Origin: Hellea sp.
Lineage (GTDB): Bacteria; Pseudomonadota; Alphaproteobacteria; Caulobacterales; Maricaulaceae
Assembly: GCA_023300105.1 (NCBI GenBank)
Contig: JALZWM010000039.1
Span: 1 to 51,705, forward strand
DNA: 51,705 bases
Direction of reading: 5' to 3'
Shown: positions 23,931-31,853 of the stretch, in pieces
How the letters are laid out: each line of letters begins with the position of its first letter
Numbering within the stretch: position 1 is the stretch's first letter
Notes under the pieces: generated by a model
The model's input: the letters and a program-made list of their open reading frames with translations, nothing else
Databases searched by the model: none
What the model was told of the DNA's origin: nothing
Translations under genes and position numbers: made by a program

Positions 23931-24548
23931 ATGCGTATTATGAAAAAAAGTCTCATCTTATCAGTAATGTCTGCAGTTGCTTTTGCAGTTCCTGCGACGG
24001 CAAAAATTTCAACAGGCAGTAATGTTGCCGATATGACTGTAGTGGACTCAAATGGCCAAACCCATAATCTATCTGATTTCGCGGGTAAAAAAGTTGTTCT
24101 TGAATGGACAAATGATGGCTGCCCGTTCGTAAAAAAGCATTACAAGACAGGCAATATGCAAAAGACGCAAAAATTAGCAACTGCAGGTGATGACACCGTT
24201 TGGCTCTCAATAATTTCAAGCGCGCCTGGTAAACAAGGTTATGTTTCTGGCGAGCAAGCGAATGAATTGACAGTGTCACGTGACGCGTCTCCAACAGCTG
24301 TTGTACTTGACCCGTCTGGCACTGCGGCGCGCAGCTTTGATGCCAAAACAACGCCGCATATGTATATTATCGATGAAGCTCAAACTTTGGTTTACCAAGG
24401 TGCTATTGATGACAATAGCTCGGCCCGTAGCTCTACGGTAGAAGGCGCTAAAAATTATGTGACGGCCGCCCTTGATGATCTGAATGCAGGTAAGGCTGTC
24501 GCTGTTTCTGAGACAGCGCCATATGGCTGTTCGATAAAATACAAGTAA
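23931..24548 (+). CDS. Secreted redoxin / thioredoxin-family protein
   Basis: This 205-residue periplasmic AhpC/TSA-like redoxin has a signal peptide (MKKSLILSVMSAVAFAVPATA). It has the motif LEWTNDGCPFVKKHY with a single cysteine in place of CxxC, then WLSIISSAPGKQGYV and PHMYIID. A second conserved cysteine is near the end (YGCSIKYK). It probably works with the DsbD-type gene 71 bases upstream. A start at either 23931 or 23940 is possible; GAGGT lies just ahead of the first. An intrinsic terminator follows. Confidence 0.82.
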   Translation: MRIMKKSLILSVMSAVAFAVPATAKISTGSNVADMTVVDSNGQTHNLSDFAGKKVVLEWTNDGCPFVKKHYKTGNMQKTQKLATAGDDTVWLSIISSAPGKQGYVSGEQANELTVSRDASPTAVVLDPSGTAARSFDAKTTPHMYIIDEAQTLVYQGAIDDNSSARSSTVEGAKNYVTAALDDLNAGKAVAVSETAPYGCSIKYK

Positions 24549-24597
24549 ACATAATACGGTTCTTAATTTGCCCCACATTGGATTCTGAACCCTAGGA

Positions 24598-24627
24598 AAC
24601 CTCGCTATGAAAATAGCGGGGTTTTTT
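24598..24627 (+). terminator. Intrinsic terminator after the redoxin gene
   Basis: AACCTCGCTA (24598-24607) and TAGCGGGGTT (24614-24623) form a 10-bp stem with a 6-base loop and one T-G pair, followed by a T-run to 24627. It closes the dsbD-redoxin unit before pgi. Confidence 0.85.
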
Positions 24628-24680
24628 CTTGCTTAGGTAACATTGTGGCTTAAAACAGCGTGACTAATTAAGAGGGTTTC

Positions 24681-26237
24681 ATGACTGACCGTGCATCACA
24701 TTACTTAACACTTGAAAACCTAGCGGCAAAGTCTGTGGGCATTGCCGAGCTCTTTAAAGCAGAGCCCAAACGCCTTGATCGTTTTGTTATGCGCGAAGGC
24801 CCGCTACGGGCTGATTTTTCGAAGCAAGCTATCTCAGAAAATGCGCTAGAGGCTCTGCTTAGCTTTGCTGCCAAATGTGATCTGGAAGAATGGCGGGCTA
24901 AATTATTTGCAGGCGAAAAAGTCAATACATCCGAAGACCGCGCTGTTTTACATATGGCTCTACGCGGCGTTGGCGGGAGCAAAGAGAACCAAAAGCAAGT
25001 CGCAGATATGCGCGAAACTTTAGCGAACTTTGCAAATAAAGTTCGTAGTGAAGGTAAGTTCAAAAACATCGTCCATATTGGCATTGGCGGCTCAGATCTT
25101 GGCCCGCGTCTTGTTGCAGATGCTTTCGAGGCCAGTGCAGAGCAAAGCCTAACACTTCGCTTTGCTGAAAACGTTGACGGGGCTTCAGTCAATGATGCAG
25201 TTAAGGGTTTGAAACCCGAAGAGACGCTCGCGATTGTTGTCTCAAAATCTTTTGGCACACAAGAAACAAAAATGAACGGCGATGCTGTGCGGGCGTGGTT
25301 GGGCACAGCGGCCAGCACGAATATGATTGCTGTGACAGCGAACCGAGATGGCGCGCAAGAATTTGGAATAGCGCCTGATAAGATATTTGATTTCTGGGAT
25401 TGGGTCGGCGGGCGTTATTCCGTTTGGTCGGCTGTTGGTCTCTCGCTACAAATCGCTTATGGCCCGAAAGTATTTGATGCGTTCCTCAAAGGCGCCGCAA
25501 GAATGGATACGCATTTTCGTGATCAACCGCTTCAGGAAAACCTGCCCGTCATGATGGCGCTGACGGGTATCTGGAACCGTAATGTGCTTGGCTATAGCTC
25601 ACAGGCGGTTATTCCTTATGCGCGGCGTATTCGTAAACTCGCAGCCTTCCTCCAACAGCTTGAGATGGAAAGTAACGGCAAACGTATTACGCGCGGCGGC
25701 AAAGAGGCAGGCCTGACTTGCCCGATTATCTGGGGCGACGAGGGCACGAACGGCCAACATGCGTTTTTTCAGTGGCTGCATCAGGGCACGAGTGAAGGTA
25801 AATATGGGGGCGCGCCTGTTGATTTCGTTGCCGTACTTAAAGATCACGAAGCGCGGCCAGACCATCATAAAGCATTGCTCGCAAATTGTTTCGCGCAATC
25901 CGAAGCTTTGATGCTGGGCAAGCCTGAACACGTCGTGCGCGAAGAAATGGAAGACCGCCCAGACATTGATGCTATAGCGCCGCAAAAAACATTCCCCGGG
26001 AACCGCCCGTCCACGACCATTACATTGGATGAGTTATCACCCTCCGCCGTGGGACATTTGATTGCCCTCTATGAGCATAAGGTCTTCGTCCAAGGCGTGA
26101 TCTGGAACGTCAATAGTTTCGACCAATGGGGCGTACAGCTCGGCAAAGTCTTAGCCACAACGATTTTAGATGAAATGGAAAAAGGCGAAGTGGGCGATCA
26201 TGACCCAAGTACGAGTGCGCTTATGGGGATGGTGTAA
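24681..26237 (+). CDS. pgi: Glucose-6-phosphate isomerase
   Basis: This cytosolic enzyme interconverts glucose-6-phosphate and fructose-6-phosphate. PGI signatures seen are IGIGGSDLGPRLVADAFE (about residues 133-150), VSKSFGTQETKMN, FWDWVGGRYSVWSAVG, and QQLEMESNGKR. The length of 518 residues is a little short of the E. coli protein and within the family range. The ATG at 24681 follows AGAGGGTTTC. An unknown membrane protein starts two bases after the stop. Confidence 0.95.
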   Translation: MTDRASHYLTLENLAAKSVGIAELFKAEPKRLDRFVMREGPLRADFSKQAISENALEALLSFAAKCDLEEWRAKLFAGEKVNTSEDRAVLHMALRGVGGSKENQKQVADMRETLANFANKVRSEGKFKNIVHIGIGGSDLGPRLVADAFEASAEQSLTLRFAENVDGASVNDAVKGLKPEETLAIVVSKSFGTQETKMNGDAVRAWLGTAASTNMIAVTANRDGAQEFGIAPDKIFDFWDWVGGRYSVWSAVGLSLQIAYGPKVFDAFLKGAARMDTHFRDQPLQENLPVMMALTGIWNRNVLGYSSQAVIPYARRIRKLAAFLQQLEMESNGKRITRGGKEAGLTCPIIWGDEGTNGQHAFFQWLHQGTSEGKYGGAPVDFVAVLKDHEARPDHHKALLANCFAQSEALMLGKPEHVVREEMEDRPDIDAIAPQKTFPGNRPSTTITLDELSPSAVGHLIALYEHKVFVQGVIWNVNSFDQWGVQLGKVLATTILDEMEKGEVGDHDPSTSALMGMV

Positions 26238-26239
26238 TT

Positions 26240-27046
26240 ATGGATTATTCTGCGATTATATATGCAGCGTTAGGTGGCGGTATTGGTGGCGGCATTGCCT
26301 CATTTATGGTGCGCCTAAGTAAAACAGAAGGTGCCAAGAAAGGCGTAGTTGGCGGCCTTTCAGTGATCTTTGTTATTATCGGGTATACGGTATCTGGCTT
26401 GCTCTATAAAAACATGAAACTCCCAAGAATTCTACCTCTTGATACGACGGAAATGGTTCGGGGTCTTCCTGCACTTGAGTTTATCCAAACACAAAATCCA
26501 GACGTTTTTAAGCAGCTTATCTACCCCGTTGACAAGGCTATGAGAAATAAAAAAGTCACTCAAGATACGTTAAATGAATTTCGGAAAACATACAGTAATC
26601 TTCTTGAAAGCAAAAAGAAGACGGCCTCTATTGAAACTTTAAAAACAGAGCATGAAGTCTCCATCAAGCTGTTTCAAATTTTGAAAGATAAAGCACCCGT
26701 CATTTGTACGAAAAAACTTCATGGTCGCCCCTTTAAAGATATTAGTGGCTTGGTGACACAGGAATACATCACTCAAGAGCAGAAAGTCATGGCGAGCTTT
26801 TTTACAGCTAAGAACAGAGATGTTAAGTTGGTAGCAGATAAAGAAGCGGGTAAAGTTTTACTCACTGAAATGACGCAAAAAATTATCACTGCATTAGGAA
26901 TTACCAATCTTGACCCTCCGCCAGAAAGTGAAATTGCAAACAAGAAAGTTTGTGACTTTCATATTATGCTAAACTCTGAAATCAAGGAACTTGACAACAA
27001 AGATTTTATTGATGTTTATGGTTTTATGAACTCTCTCAATCCATAA
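26240..27046 (+). CDS. Membrane-anchored protein of unknown function
   Basis: The protein is not recognised. It has 268 residues. Two hydrophobic segments are at about residues 5-25 (glycine-rich, AALGGGIGGGIASFMV) and 36-57 (VGGLSVIFVIIGYTVSG). The rest is soluble, mostly helical, with many lysines and glutamates. Two widely spaced cysteines are in VICTKK and KVCDFH. It begins two bases after pgi, so it may be cotranscribed with it, yet it has no obvious metabolic link. Its codon and base use are more AT-rich than pgi. Function not inferred. Confidence 0.6.
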   Translation: MDYSAIIYAALGGGIGGGIASFMVRLSKTEGAKKGVVGGLSVIFVIIGYTVSGLLYKNMKLPRILPLDTTEMVRGLPALEFIQTQNPDVFKQLIYPVDKAMRNKKVTQDTLNEFRKTYSNLLESKKKTASIETLKTEHEVSIKLFQILKDKAPVICTKKLHGRPFKDISGLVTQEYITQEQKVMASFFTAKNRDVKLVADKEAGKVLLTEMTQKIITALGITNLDPPPESEIANKKVCDFHIMLNSEIKELDNKDFIDVYGFMNSLNP

Positions 27047-27062
27047 ACCTAGGAGACACACC

Positions 27063-27470
27063 ATGCCTAAATTTACCGGAAATTGCCTTTGCGGCGCTGT
27101 TAGTTTTGAAGCTGACGGAAAACCGAGCTTTCAAGCGAATTGTCATTGTAAGGATTGCCGTCAGGTGACGGGCGCGGCTTATGCGACTTTGGTCTTTATG
27201 AATGAAGCTGACGTGAAAATTACGGGGCAGGTTCAATCTTTCGATCACACGGTCGATAGCGGCAGTGTTCTAACGAAAGAGTTCTGCGGAACCTGCGGTT
27301 CACAAATGTTCGGTAAAAATGCAGCCAGACCGGGCTCGATGTCACTGCGCGGCGGCTCTATTAATGAGCAAGACTTGGTGCAGCCCCAGTTAAATGTCTT
27401 CGCAGGCAGTAAAATGGATTGCACATTTTTAGACCCGAGCATTCCCGCTCACGATAAAATGCCAGTTTAA
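27063..27470 (+). CDS. GFA/CENP-V-type zinc-binding protein
   Basis: This 135-residue protein has the glutathione-dependent formaldehyde-activating fold. Zinc-ligand cysteines occur as CLCG at the N terminus, CHCKDC at about residues 29-34, and FCGTCGS at about 77-83. GFA-family proteins often have no proven formaldehyde role, so a specific function is not claimed. It starts 16 bases after the unknown protein, with AGGAGA just before the ATG. Confidence 0.85.
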   Translation: MPKFTGNCLCGAVSFEADGKPSFQANCHCKDCRQVTGAAYATLVFMNEADVKITGQVQSFDHTVDSGSVLTKEFCGTCGSQMFGKNAARPGSMSLRGGSINEQDLVQPQLNVFAGSKMDCTFLDPSIPAHDKMPV

Positions 27471-27477
27471 ATCTAGC

Positions 27478-27507
27478 AAAAAAAAGGCCCAGACGTTAAT
27501 CTGGGCC
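27478..27507 (-). terminator. Minus-strand intrinsic terminator
   Basis: GGCCCAGA (27486-27493) and TCTGGGCC (27500-27507) form a perfect 8-bp GC-rich stem with a 6-base loop. On the minus strand it is followed by eight T (A-run at 27478-27485 on the plus strand). On the plus strand no T-run follows, so it does not serve the upstream GFA gene. Confidence 0.75.
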
Positions 27508-27679
27508 AAGTATACACTTCGGGGAAAGAAGATGTAAGTCTTGTTAACCAACTCCGCAGTGAGCCGGAAGTCTTAACGCCTCTGTGTTTCACAGAGATGC
27601 AGACATGATGGATGTTTGAGCCATGTTTAGCTGAAATGCTAAATTAATGTGCGTCTTTCATCAAAACAGTTCCAAGCCA
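27478..27679 (-). ncRNA. Candidate small RNA, about 200 nt, minus strand
   Basis: In the 273-base gap, the minus strand has a perfect -10 box at its start and a strong intrinsic terminator at its end. In between lie several local stems: TTTAGC/GCTAAA (27626-27643), CTCTGTG/CACAGAG with a 3-base loop (27580-27596), and a longer interrupted stem closed by GTTAA/TTAAC (27543-27577). No open frame longer than 11 codons was noticed on this strand. The transcript ends are inferred from the promoter and terminator. It is not recognised as 6S, SRP, tmRNA or RNase P RNA. The genes on both sides are on the other strand. Confidence 0.5.
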
Positions 27680-27685
27680 TATCAA

Positions 27686-27715
27686 ATTATAGATATCTGT
27701 TTTTGCGCGTTTTAA
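27686..27715 (-). promoter_or_regulatory. Candidate promoter of the minus-strand RNA
   Basis: On the minus strand, TATAAT (27686-27691) matches the -10 consensus perfectly. An 18-base spacer separates it from TTAAAA (27710-27715), a weak -35 match. It lies just upstream of the inferred RNA start near 27679. Confidence 0.4.
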
Positions 27716-27743
27716 GTGACACCCATCTTAAACGGAGATTGTC

Positions 27744-28154
27744 ATGTCTTTAATATTTCGAACGCGGAAACTTGTTAAACCCGAAGACCTTAATGGCCGC
27801 AACACGCTTTTTGGCGGCCGGTTGATGTCTTGGATTGATGAAGAATGCGCAATTTATTGTGCGTGCCAAATGCAAACGCATCAAATCGTCACGAAGTTTA
27901 TAAGTGAGATGAACTTTATGTCGCCCGCGTATCAAGGAGATATGATTGAGATTGGTGTGGACACAGTGTCCGTTGGGCGGACCTCTTTGACACTCTCATG
28001 TGTCGTGCGGAATAAAGAAACAAAAGTTGATTTAATTCGCGTAGAGCGTTTGGTCTTCGTCGCTGTTGATGCGGAAGGCGTGCCAACGCCGCATGCTTTG
28101 GCTGATACGGTAGAAGCTAAAGGCGAGGCTAAGCTGTTGGCGGAAGTTGCGTAA
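27744..28154 (+). CDS. Hotdog-fold acyl-CoA thioesterase
   Basis: This 136-residue single-hotdog thioesterase resembles the YciA/BFIT group. The family motif NTLFGGRLMSWIDEECAIY lies at residues 19-37, with the aspartate/glutamate expected at the active site. The C-terminal tail is acidic and rich in alanine. The ATG follows AACGGAGATTGTC, a good ribosome site. It meets the MerT-like gene tail to tail with a 2-base gap. Confidence 0.88.
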   Translation: MSLIFRTRKLVKPEDLNGRNTLFGGRLMSWIDEECAIYCACQMQTHQIVTKFISEMNFMSPAYQGDMIEIGVDTVSVGRTSLTLSCVVRNKETKVDLIRVERLVFVAVDAEGVPTPHALADTVEAKGEAKLLAEVA

Positions 28155-28156
28155 AA

Positions 28157-28546
28157 TTAAACCATGAGCTTTGGTAGGACAAATGCGCTAAATGCGCCTA
28201 TCGCCCATACGCCAAATCCAATATAGAGTACCCAGCCGCCAAGCCTGCGCAGTCTCGCGCAGGATTTTGCTAAGGCAGGGTCTGCGGGACAAGGCATGTT
28301 ACGGGTCAGATACCTGACAAACCAAGCAAGGCTCAGTAAAATCAATGAGCCGCCAAAGACTAAGGGCTTGCGTTCAGACAGCCAGATAAGCTGCGGGACA
28401 TTCGATGTTAGCGAAGAGAGCGCTGCGCCCATGCCGAGCGTGATTAAGACGGCGGGCAATGTGCAGCAGACCAAAGTTGAAAGACTTGTAACCAAGGCAA
28501 TTGTCGGGGCTGCGGTTTCGCGCAGGGCTAACCTCGTTTTGCTCAT
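28157..28546 (-). CDS. MerT-like heavy-metal transport membrane protein
   Basis: This 129-residue protein has three likely membrane segments, as in MerT. The first carries a vicinal cysteine pair (LVCCTLPAVLITLGMGAAL), which in MerT receives Hg(II). A second cysteine pair lies in the loop between segments 2 and 3 (CPADPALAKSC), matching MerT topology. It lies downstream of an HMA protein, resembling a merT-merP order but reversed. No MerA or MerR is nearby, and the divergent regulator is of CsoR type, so the metal may be copper or another soft metal. Fold assignment is by motif only. Confidence 0.65.
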   Translation of the reverse strand: MSKTRLALRETAAPTIALVTSLSTLVCCTLPAVLITLGMGAALSSLTSNVPQLIWLSERKPLVFGGSLILLSLAWFVRYLTRNMPCPADPALAKSCARLRRLGGWVLYIGFGVWAIGAFSAFVLPKLMV

Positions 28547-28575
28547 GGTTATGACTTTCCCGCTCTGACTTCCCG

Positions 28576-28953
28576 CTATGACTTATTTGGCGCGGTGTAA
28601 GCGTTAGTACCGTCTTTGTGTGATATAGAGGTGACGGTATAACCTGCTTTTTTGACAAGCTTGAGGATGTCGTCATTGGCGAGGGTTTCACCCGTCACAA
28701 GGGCAACAGAGAGCGTTTTTGTATCAAGGTCCACATGTGTGCCGCGCACTTCATCTTGTTTTTTGAAAGTCTTATTAAGAGCAAGTGAGCAAAAGTCACA
28801 CACAAGGCCGTTAAGTCCGATAGACACATCTGCAATCTCGATGACTTCGGGGCCGCTCATCTTTTTATCCTTAGCAAACACAGTTGCGGGCGTTGCTGTC
28901 ATGAGGACGGCAATCATGAGTGATTTTACCAATTTCATTTTAAGCAGTTTCAT
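28576..28953 (-). CDS. Periplasmic heavy-metal-associated (HMA/MerP-like) protein
   Basis: This 125-residue protein has a signal peptide ending near TPATVFA and one HMA domain. The metal motif is LVCDFC, in place of the usual GMTCxxC. The later segment KLVKKAGYTVTSI matches the last helix and strand of the fold. The start at 28953 is chosen over 28980 because AAGGAG lies 6 bases upstream and the longer form would overlap the upstream gene. It should pick up a soft metal ion in the periplasm and hand it to the MerT-like protein 29 bases downstream. Confidence 0.78.
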   Translation of the reverse strand: MKLLKMKLVKSLMIAVLMTATPATVFAKDKKMSGPEVIEIADVSIGLNGLVCDFCSLALNKTFKKQDEVRGTHVDLDTKTLSVALVTGETLANDDILKLVKKAGYTVTSISHKDGTNAYTAPNKS

Positions 28954-28963
28954 ATCGGGCTCC

Positions 28964-29611
28964 TTAAAAGCTGTGAACATAATTTAACAGAGGTTCGCCT
29001 TGGTCGTCTACACCGACTTCCAGTAGGGATGGACCTTTGAAAAATCGCAATATGGCAGATGTTGCAAGCTTATCACGGCTCTCGGGTCTATTATGTCCTT
29101 CGATCATGAACCATGTGTGAAGCGCGCCTGTATTAGCCACATAAGGCGCAATACCGAGCCTAGCATGAAAGCTAGAAAACTCGCCAAAGCGTCCGTTTTC
29201 CCAATGTTGCGCTTCGGCAGATATGAAATATCGCCGCGTTTCCCAATCAGCCGAAACACCTAAAAAGAAAGCTTCGTCATCATCACGTTTGAGAGGGCCA
29301 GATGTATCGTCAACAACTTTTCCGATTGCAACACGTCCATAAATATTGGCTTGGCTATCAGGTTTATTCCAGCGTTTTACAAGACGGTTAAGCTGCGCGC
29401 CAACAAAGGTGAAATCACCCTCACGGTCATAACGCAAGCGGGCGCCAAGCGCATGGTTTGTATCGAGAGTGTAATGCGCTAAAGCGCTATTCTGGTTAAC
29501 GTCATTGCGTATATTGAGTGTCCAGCCTTCTGGGTAAGAGACAGGGCGTGCCTCAGCAATAGTTGAGATTGAGAGGCCAAAAACTGAAAGATATATTGCT
29601 AAATATCGCAT
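28964..29611 (-). CDS. Beta-rich envelope protein of the metal locus, unknown function
   Basis: The protein is not recognised. It has 215 residues and a signal peptide (about 1-21, ending AEA). The mature part alternates polar and hydrophobic residues in strand-like runs such as HALGARLRYDREGDFTFVGAQ and YFISAEAQHWE, and ends in phenylalanine (NYVHSF), as outer-membrane beta-barrels often do. An outer-membrane location is likely but not proven. It is the first gene of the metal operon, and the candidate CsoR operator overlaps its start codon, so it should be metal-responsive. Confidence 0.65.
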   Translation of the reverse strand: MRYLAIYLSVFGLSISTIAEARPVSYPEGWTLNIRNDVNQNSALAHYTLDTNHALGARLRYDREGDFTFVGAQLNRLVKRWNKPDSQANIYGRVAIGKVVDDTSGPLKRDDDEAFFLGVSADWETRRYFISAEAQHWENGRFGEFSSFHARLGIAPYVANTGALHTWFMIEGHNRPESRDKLATSAILRFFKGPSLLEVGVDDQGEPLLNYVHSF

Positions 29612-29626
29612 ACCCCCCTATGGTAT
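29610..29626. promoter_or_regulatory. Candidate CsoR/RcnR-type operator
   Basis: ATACC (29610-29614) and GGTAT (29622-29626) form an inverted repeat around a C-tract (six C at 29613-29618). Interrupted G/C tracts inside such repeats are typical of CsoR/RcnR-family operators. It overlaps the ATG of the minus-strand gene and lies 38 bases before the regulator. Confidence 0.55.
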
Positions 29627-29663
29627 AGGAAATTATCTAAAGCAACACACAATTGGTTGTATT

Positions 29664-29957
29664 ATGCAGAAGCAATGTGACACTCCCCAGCGCCGCCTTC
29701 GTAGAGATGGCAGCCTCAAGCGCCTGTCGCGCATAGAGGGACAAGTCAGAGGCCTGCAAAAAATGATTGAAGATGATCGTTACTGCATCGATATTCTTGT
29801 GCAAGTCAAAGCCGCAACGGCTGCGTTGAAACGTGTTGAGGGTGAGCTGCTAAAAGATCACGTCGATCATTGTATTAAAGAGGCTATCGCGAGCGATGAT
29901 ATTACAGACCGCGAAGCTAAAGTCGCGGAACTCGTAGATTTGCTCGCGAAACGCTAA
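29664..29957 (+). CDS. csoR: CsoR/RcnR-family metal-sensing repressor
   Basis: This 97-residue all-helical repressor of the DUF156 family has LSRIEGQVRGLQKMIEDDRYC at about residues 22-42. The metal ligands follow the CsoR rule: a cysteine in YCIDIL, a histidine 25 residues later in DHVDHC, and a cysteine four after that. FrmR and RcnR lack that last cysteine, so Cu(I)-type CsoR is the best guess. It is divergent from the envelope/HMA/MerT-like operon, with a 52-base gap holding a candidate operator. No clear ribosome site precedes the ATG. Confidence 0.85.
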   Translation: MQKQCDTPQRRLRRDGSLKRLSRIEGQVRGLQKMIEDDRYCIDILVQVKAATAALKRVEGELLKDHVDHCIKEAIASDDITDREAKVAELVDLLAKR

Positions 29958-29967
29958 CGTAAATAAA

Positions 29968-31035
29968 TTAACCCACCTGTCCGCGGTGACGGAGTTTATG
30001 GTCTGCAAGAACGCAGGCGAGCATCGCTTCTGCGACGGGAACGCCGCGAATACCCACGCAAGGGTCATGACGGCCTTTTGTGCGCACATCAATTTCATTA
30101 CCGTCTGCGTCAATGGATTTGACTGGCGTTAGCATTGAAGAGGTCGGTTTAATCGCGATACGGGCAATAATTTCATCGCCATTTGATATGCCGCCTAGAA
30201 TACCGCCAGCATGATTAGAAAGATAATTCGGACTGCCATTTTTGATGCGGATTTCATCTGCGTTATCAGTGCCGCTAAAAGCAGCGGAGGAGAACCCTGC
30301 ACCGATTTCAACGCCTTTAGCCGCATTAATGCTCATCATGCCCATGGCGATATCACTATCGAGTTTTCCGTAAACGGGCGCGCCCCATCCGGCGGGTACA
30401 TTGGAGGCGCGGACTTCGATGATGGCCCCAACAGAGTTTCCAGATTTACGCACGCTATCGAGGTAATCTTCCCAGTTCTTTGCGGCGGCCGCGTCAGGGC
30501 ACCAGAAAGGGTTATTATTGACCTGATCCCAATCCCAGTTCTGCTCATCGATTTTCTTTTCGCCGATTTGAACAACTGCGCCTTTAATTTCGACATCGCC
30601 TAATATCTTGCGGGCAATCGCGCCTGCGGCCACGCGGTTAGCGGTTTCACGGGCAGAGCTTCTTCCGCCGCCGCGGTAATCTCTAATACCGTATTTTGCA
30701 TCATAGGTCAGGTCAGCATGACCTGGGCGGTAGCGTGTTTTAATTTCCGAATAATCTTTGCTGCGTTGATCTTTATTCTCAATCAATAAACTAATCGGCG
30801 TACCCGTCGTTTGGCCTTCGAAAACTCCCGATAAGATTTTGACGTGGTCGGGCTCATTGCGCTGCGTCACAAAACGAGATGTTCCGGGACGGCGCTTATC
30901 CAAATAGGTTTGTATGTCAGCTTCTTCTAGCTTTATTAGCGGCGGCGTCCCGTCAACAACGCAGCCAATGGCAGGCCCGTGGCTCTCGCCCCATGTTGTA
31001 AATCTAAATAAGTGACCGAATGTATTATGAGACAT
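29968..31035 (-). CDS. aroC: Chorismate synthase
   Basis: AroC makes chorismate from 5-enolpyruvylshikimate-3-phosphate using reduced FMN. The N-terminal signature is [19 protein letters not shown], followed by FVTQRNEPD, and [19 protein letters not shown] at about residues 120-140. The C-terminal [18 protein letters not shown] is also present. The length of 355 residues is standard. It is convergent with the CsoR gene, with 10 bases between stops. A 14-base palindrome lies 4 bases upstream of the start. Confidence 0.96.
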   Translation of the reverse strand: MSHNTFGHLFRFTTWGESHGPAIGCVVDGTPPLIKLEEADIQTYLDKRRPGTSRFVTQRNEPDHVKILSGVFEGQTTGTPISLLIENKDQRSKDYSEIKTRYRPGHADLTYDAKYGIRDYRGGGRSSARETANRVAAGAIARKILGDVEIKGAVVQIGEKKIDEQNWDWDQVNNNPFWCPDAAAAKNWEDYLDSVRKSGNSVGAIIEVRASNVPAGWGAPVYGKLDSDIAMGMMSINAAKGVEIGAGFSSAAFSGTDNADEIRIKNGSPNYLSNHAGGILGGISNGDEIIARIAIKPTSSMLTPVKSIDADGNEIDVRTKGRHDPCVGIRGVPVAEAMLACVLADHKLRHRGQVG

Positions 31036-31157
31036 AGCCTGTCTTTAAAGACAAGGTCGCGCTTAGGCTAGCTGAAAGATAGCCAAAATAATGCGCGGCT
31101 ACGTCTGGCTTTAATCACAAGGCTTGCCCCGCTGTTGTTAGCGAGTTAAAGGGCATT

Positions 31158-31787
31158 ATGTTTGACGTGGAATTATTCCTTTCGGCTTTTGCCATTTTGT
31201 TCGTGATTATCGATCCGCCTGGGTGTGCGCCGATATTCGCGACCCTAACGAAAGGGACCTCACGTAAACATCAAACGACCATGGCGTTTAAATCCGTTAT
31301 CGTTGCAGCCATCATTCTCTTTGGGTTTGCTTATGGCGGTGAATGGATATTTGCGAAGTTAGGCATAAGTCTCGACGCGCTTAGAATTGCGGGCGGCATT
31401 ATGCTGTTTATCATCGGGCTTAATATGGTCTTTGAAAAACGCACGGAAACTCGAGAAGAACGCGCGGAAGACGCCCTCGAAGATGCGTCCGCTCCTGAAG
31501 ATATTTCTGTCTTTCCCATGGGCATTCCGATGATTGCAGGGCCTGGGACGATGGCGTCACTTCTTATTTTGATGGGTAAGTCAGACGGTGCGCCGCAAGA
31601 TTTTGCTGTTTTGGCGGCTTTAGGGGCGGTCCTTATTATCACGCTTCTTTCATTTTTAGTCTCAGGCTTCCTCATCAAGTTGATGGGTAAGAGCGTCACA
31701 GATGTTTTAACCCGCGTTTTAGGTGTATTACTCGCGACGTTGGCGGCGCAATTTGTTCTTGATGGTCTTAAAGGCGCGCTTTTCTAA
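31158..31787 (+). CDS. MarC-family membrane protein
   Basis: This 209-residue inner-membrane protein has about six hydrophobic segments. Family features are FVIIDPPGCAPIFATLT at residues 14-30, the glycine-rich IAGGIMLFIIGLNMVFE, and PMGIPMIAGPGTMA around residue 127. MarC proteins have no settled function. The start is the ATG at 31158. It stands alone between aroC (divergent) and the peptidase gene. Confidence 0.87.
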   Translation: MFDVELFLSAFAILFVIIDPPGCAPIFATLTKGTSRKHQTTMAFKSVIVAAIILFGFAYGGEWIFAKLGISLDALRIAGGIMLFIIGLNMVFEKRTETREERAEDALEDASAPEDISVFPMGIPMIAGPGTMASLLILMGKSDGAPQDFAVLAALGAVLIITLLSFLVSGFLIKLMGKSVTDVLTRVLGVLLATLAAQFVLDGLKGALF

Positions 31788-31853
31788 GCTTGCGCTTGCG
31801 TTCAAACTCGGCTTTATTCCTATCAATATACTATGATGATGGGATGCCTCAAT

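Noticed and set aside
27486-27507. Reading the hairpin as a terminator for the plus-strand GFA gene
   Set aside because: On the plus strand no T-run follows the stem; the T-run exists only on the minus strand.
27478-27679. Idea that the minus-strand RNA is 6S, SRP or tmRNA
   Set aside because: No closing long stem with a central bubble, no SRP apical motif and no tRNA-like ends were recognised, so only an unnamed RNA is claimed.
28576-28980. Longer HMA-protein start at 28980
   Set aside because: It would overlap the upstream gene, and the ATG at 28953 has a good AAGGAG site and a natural signal peptide.
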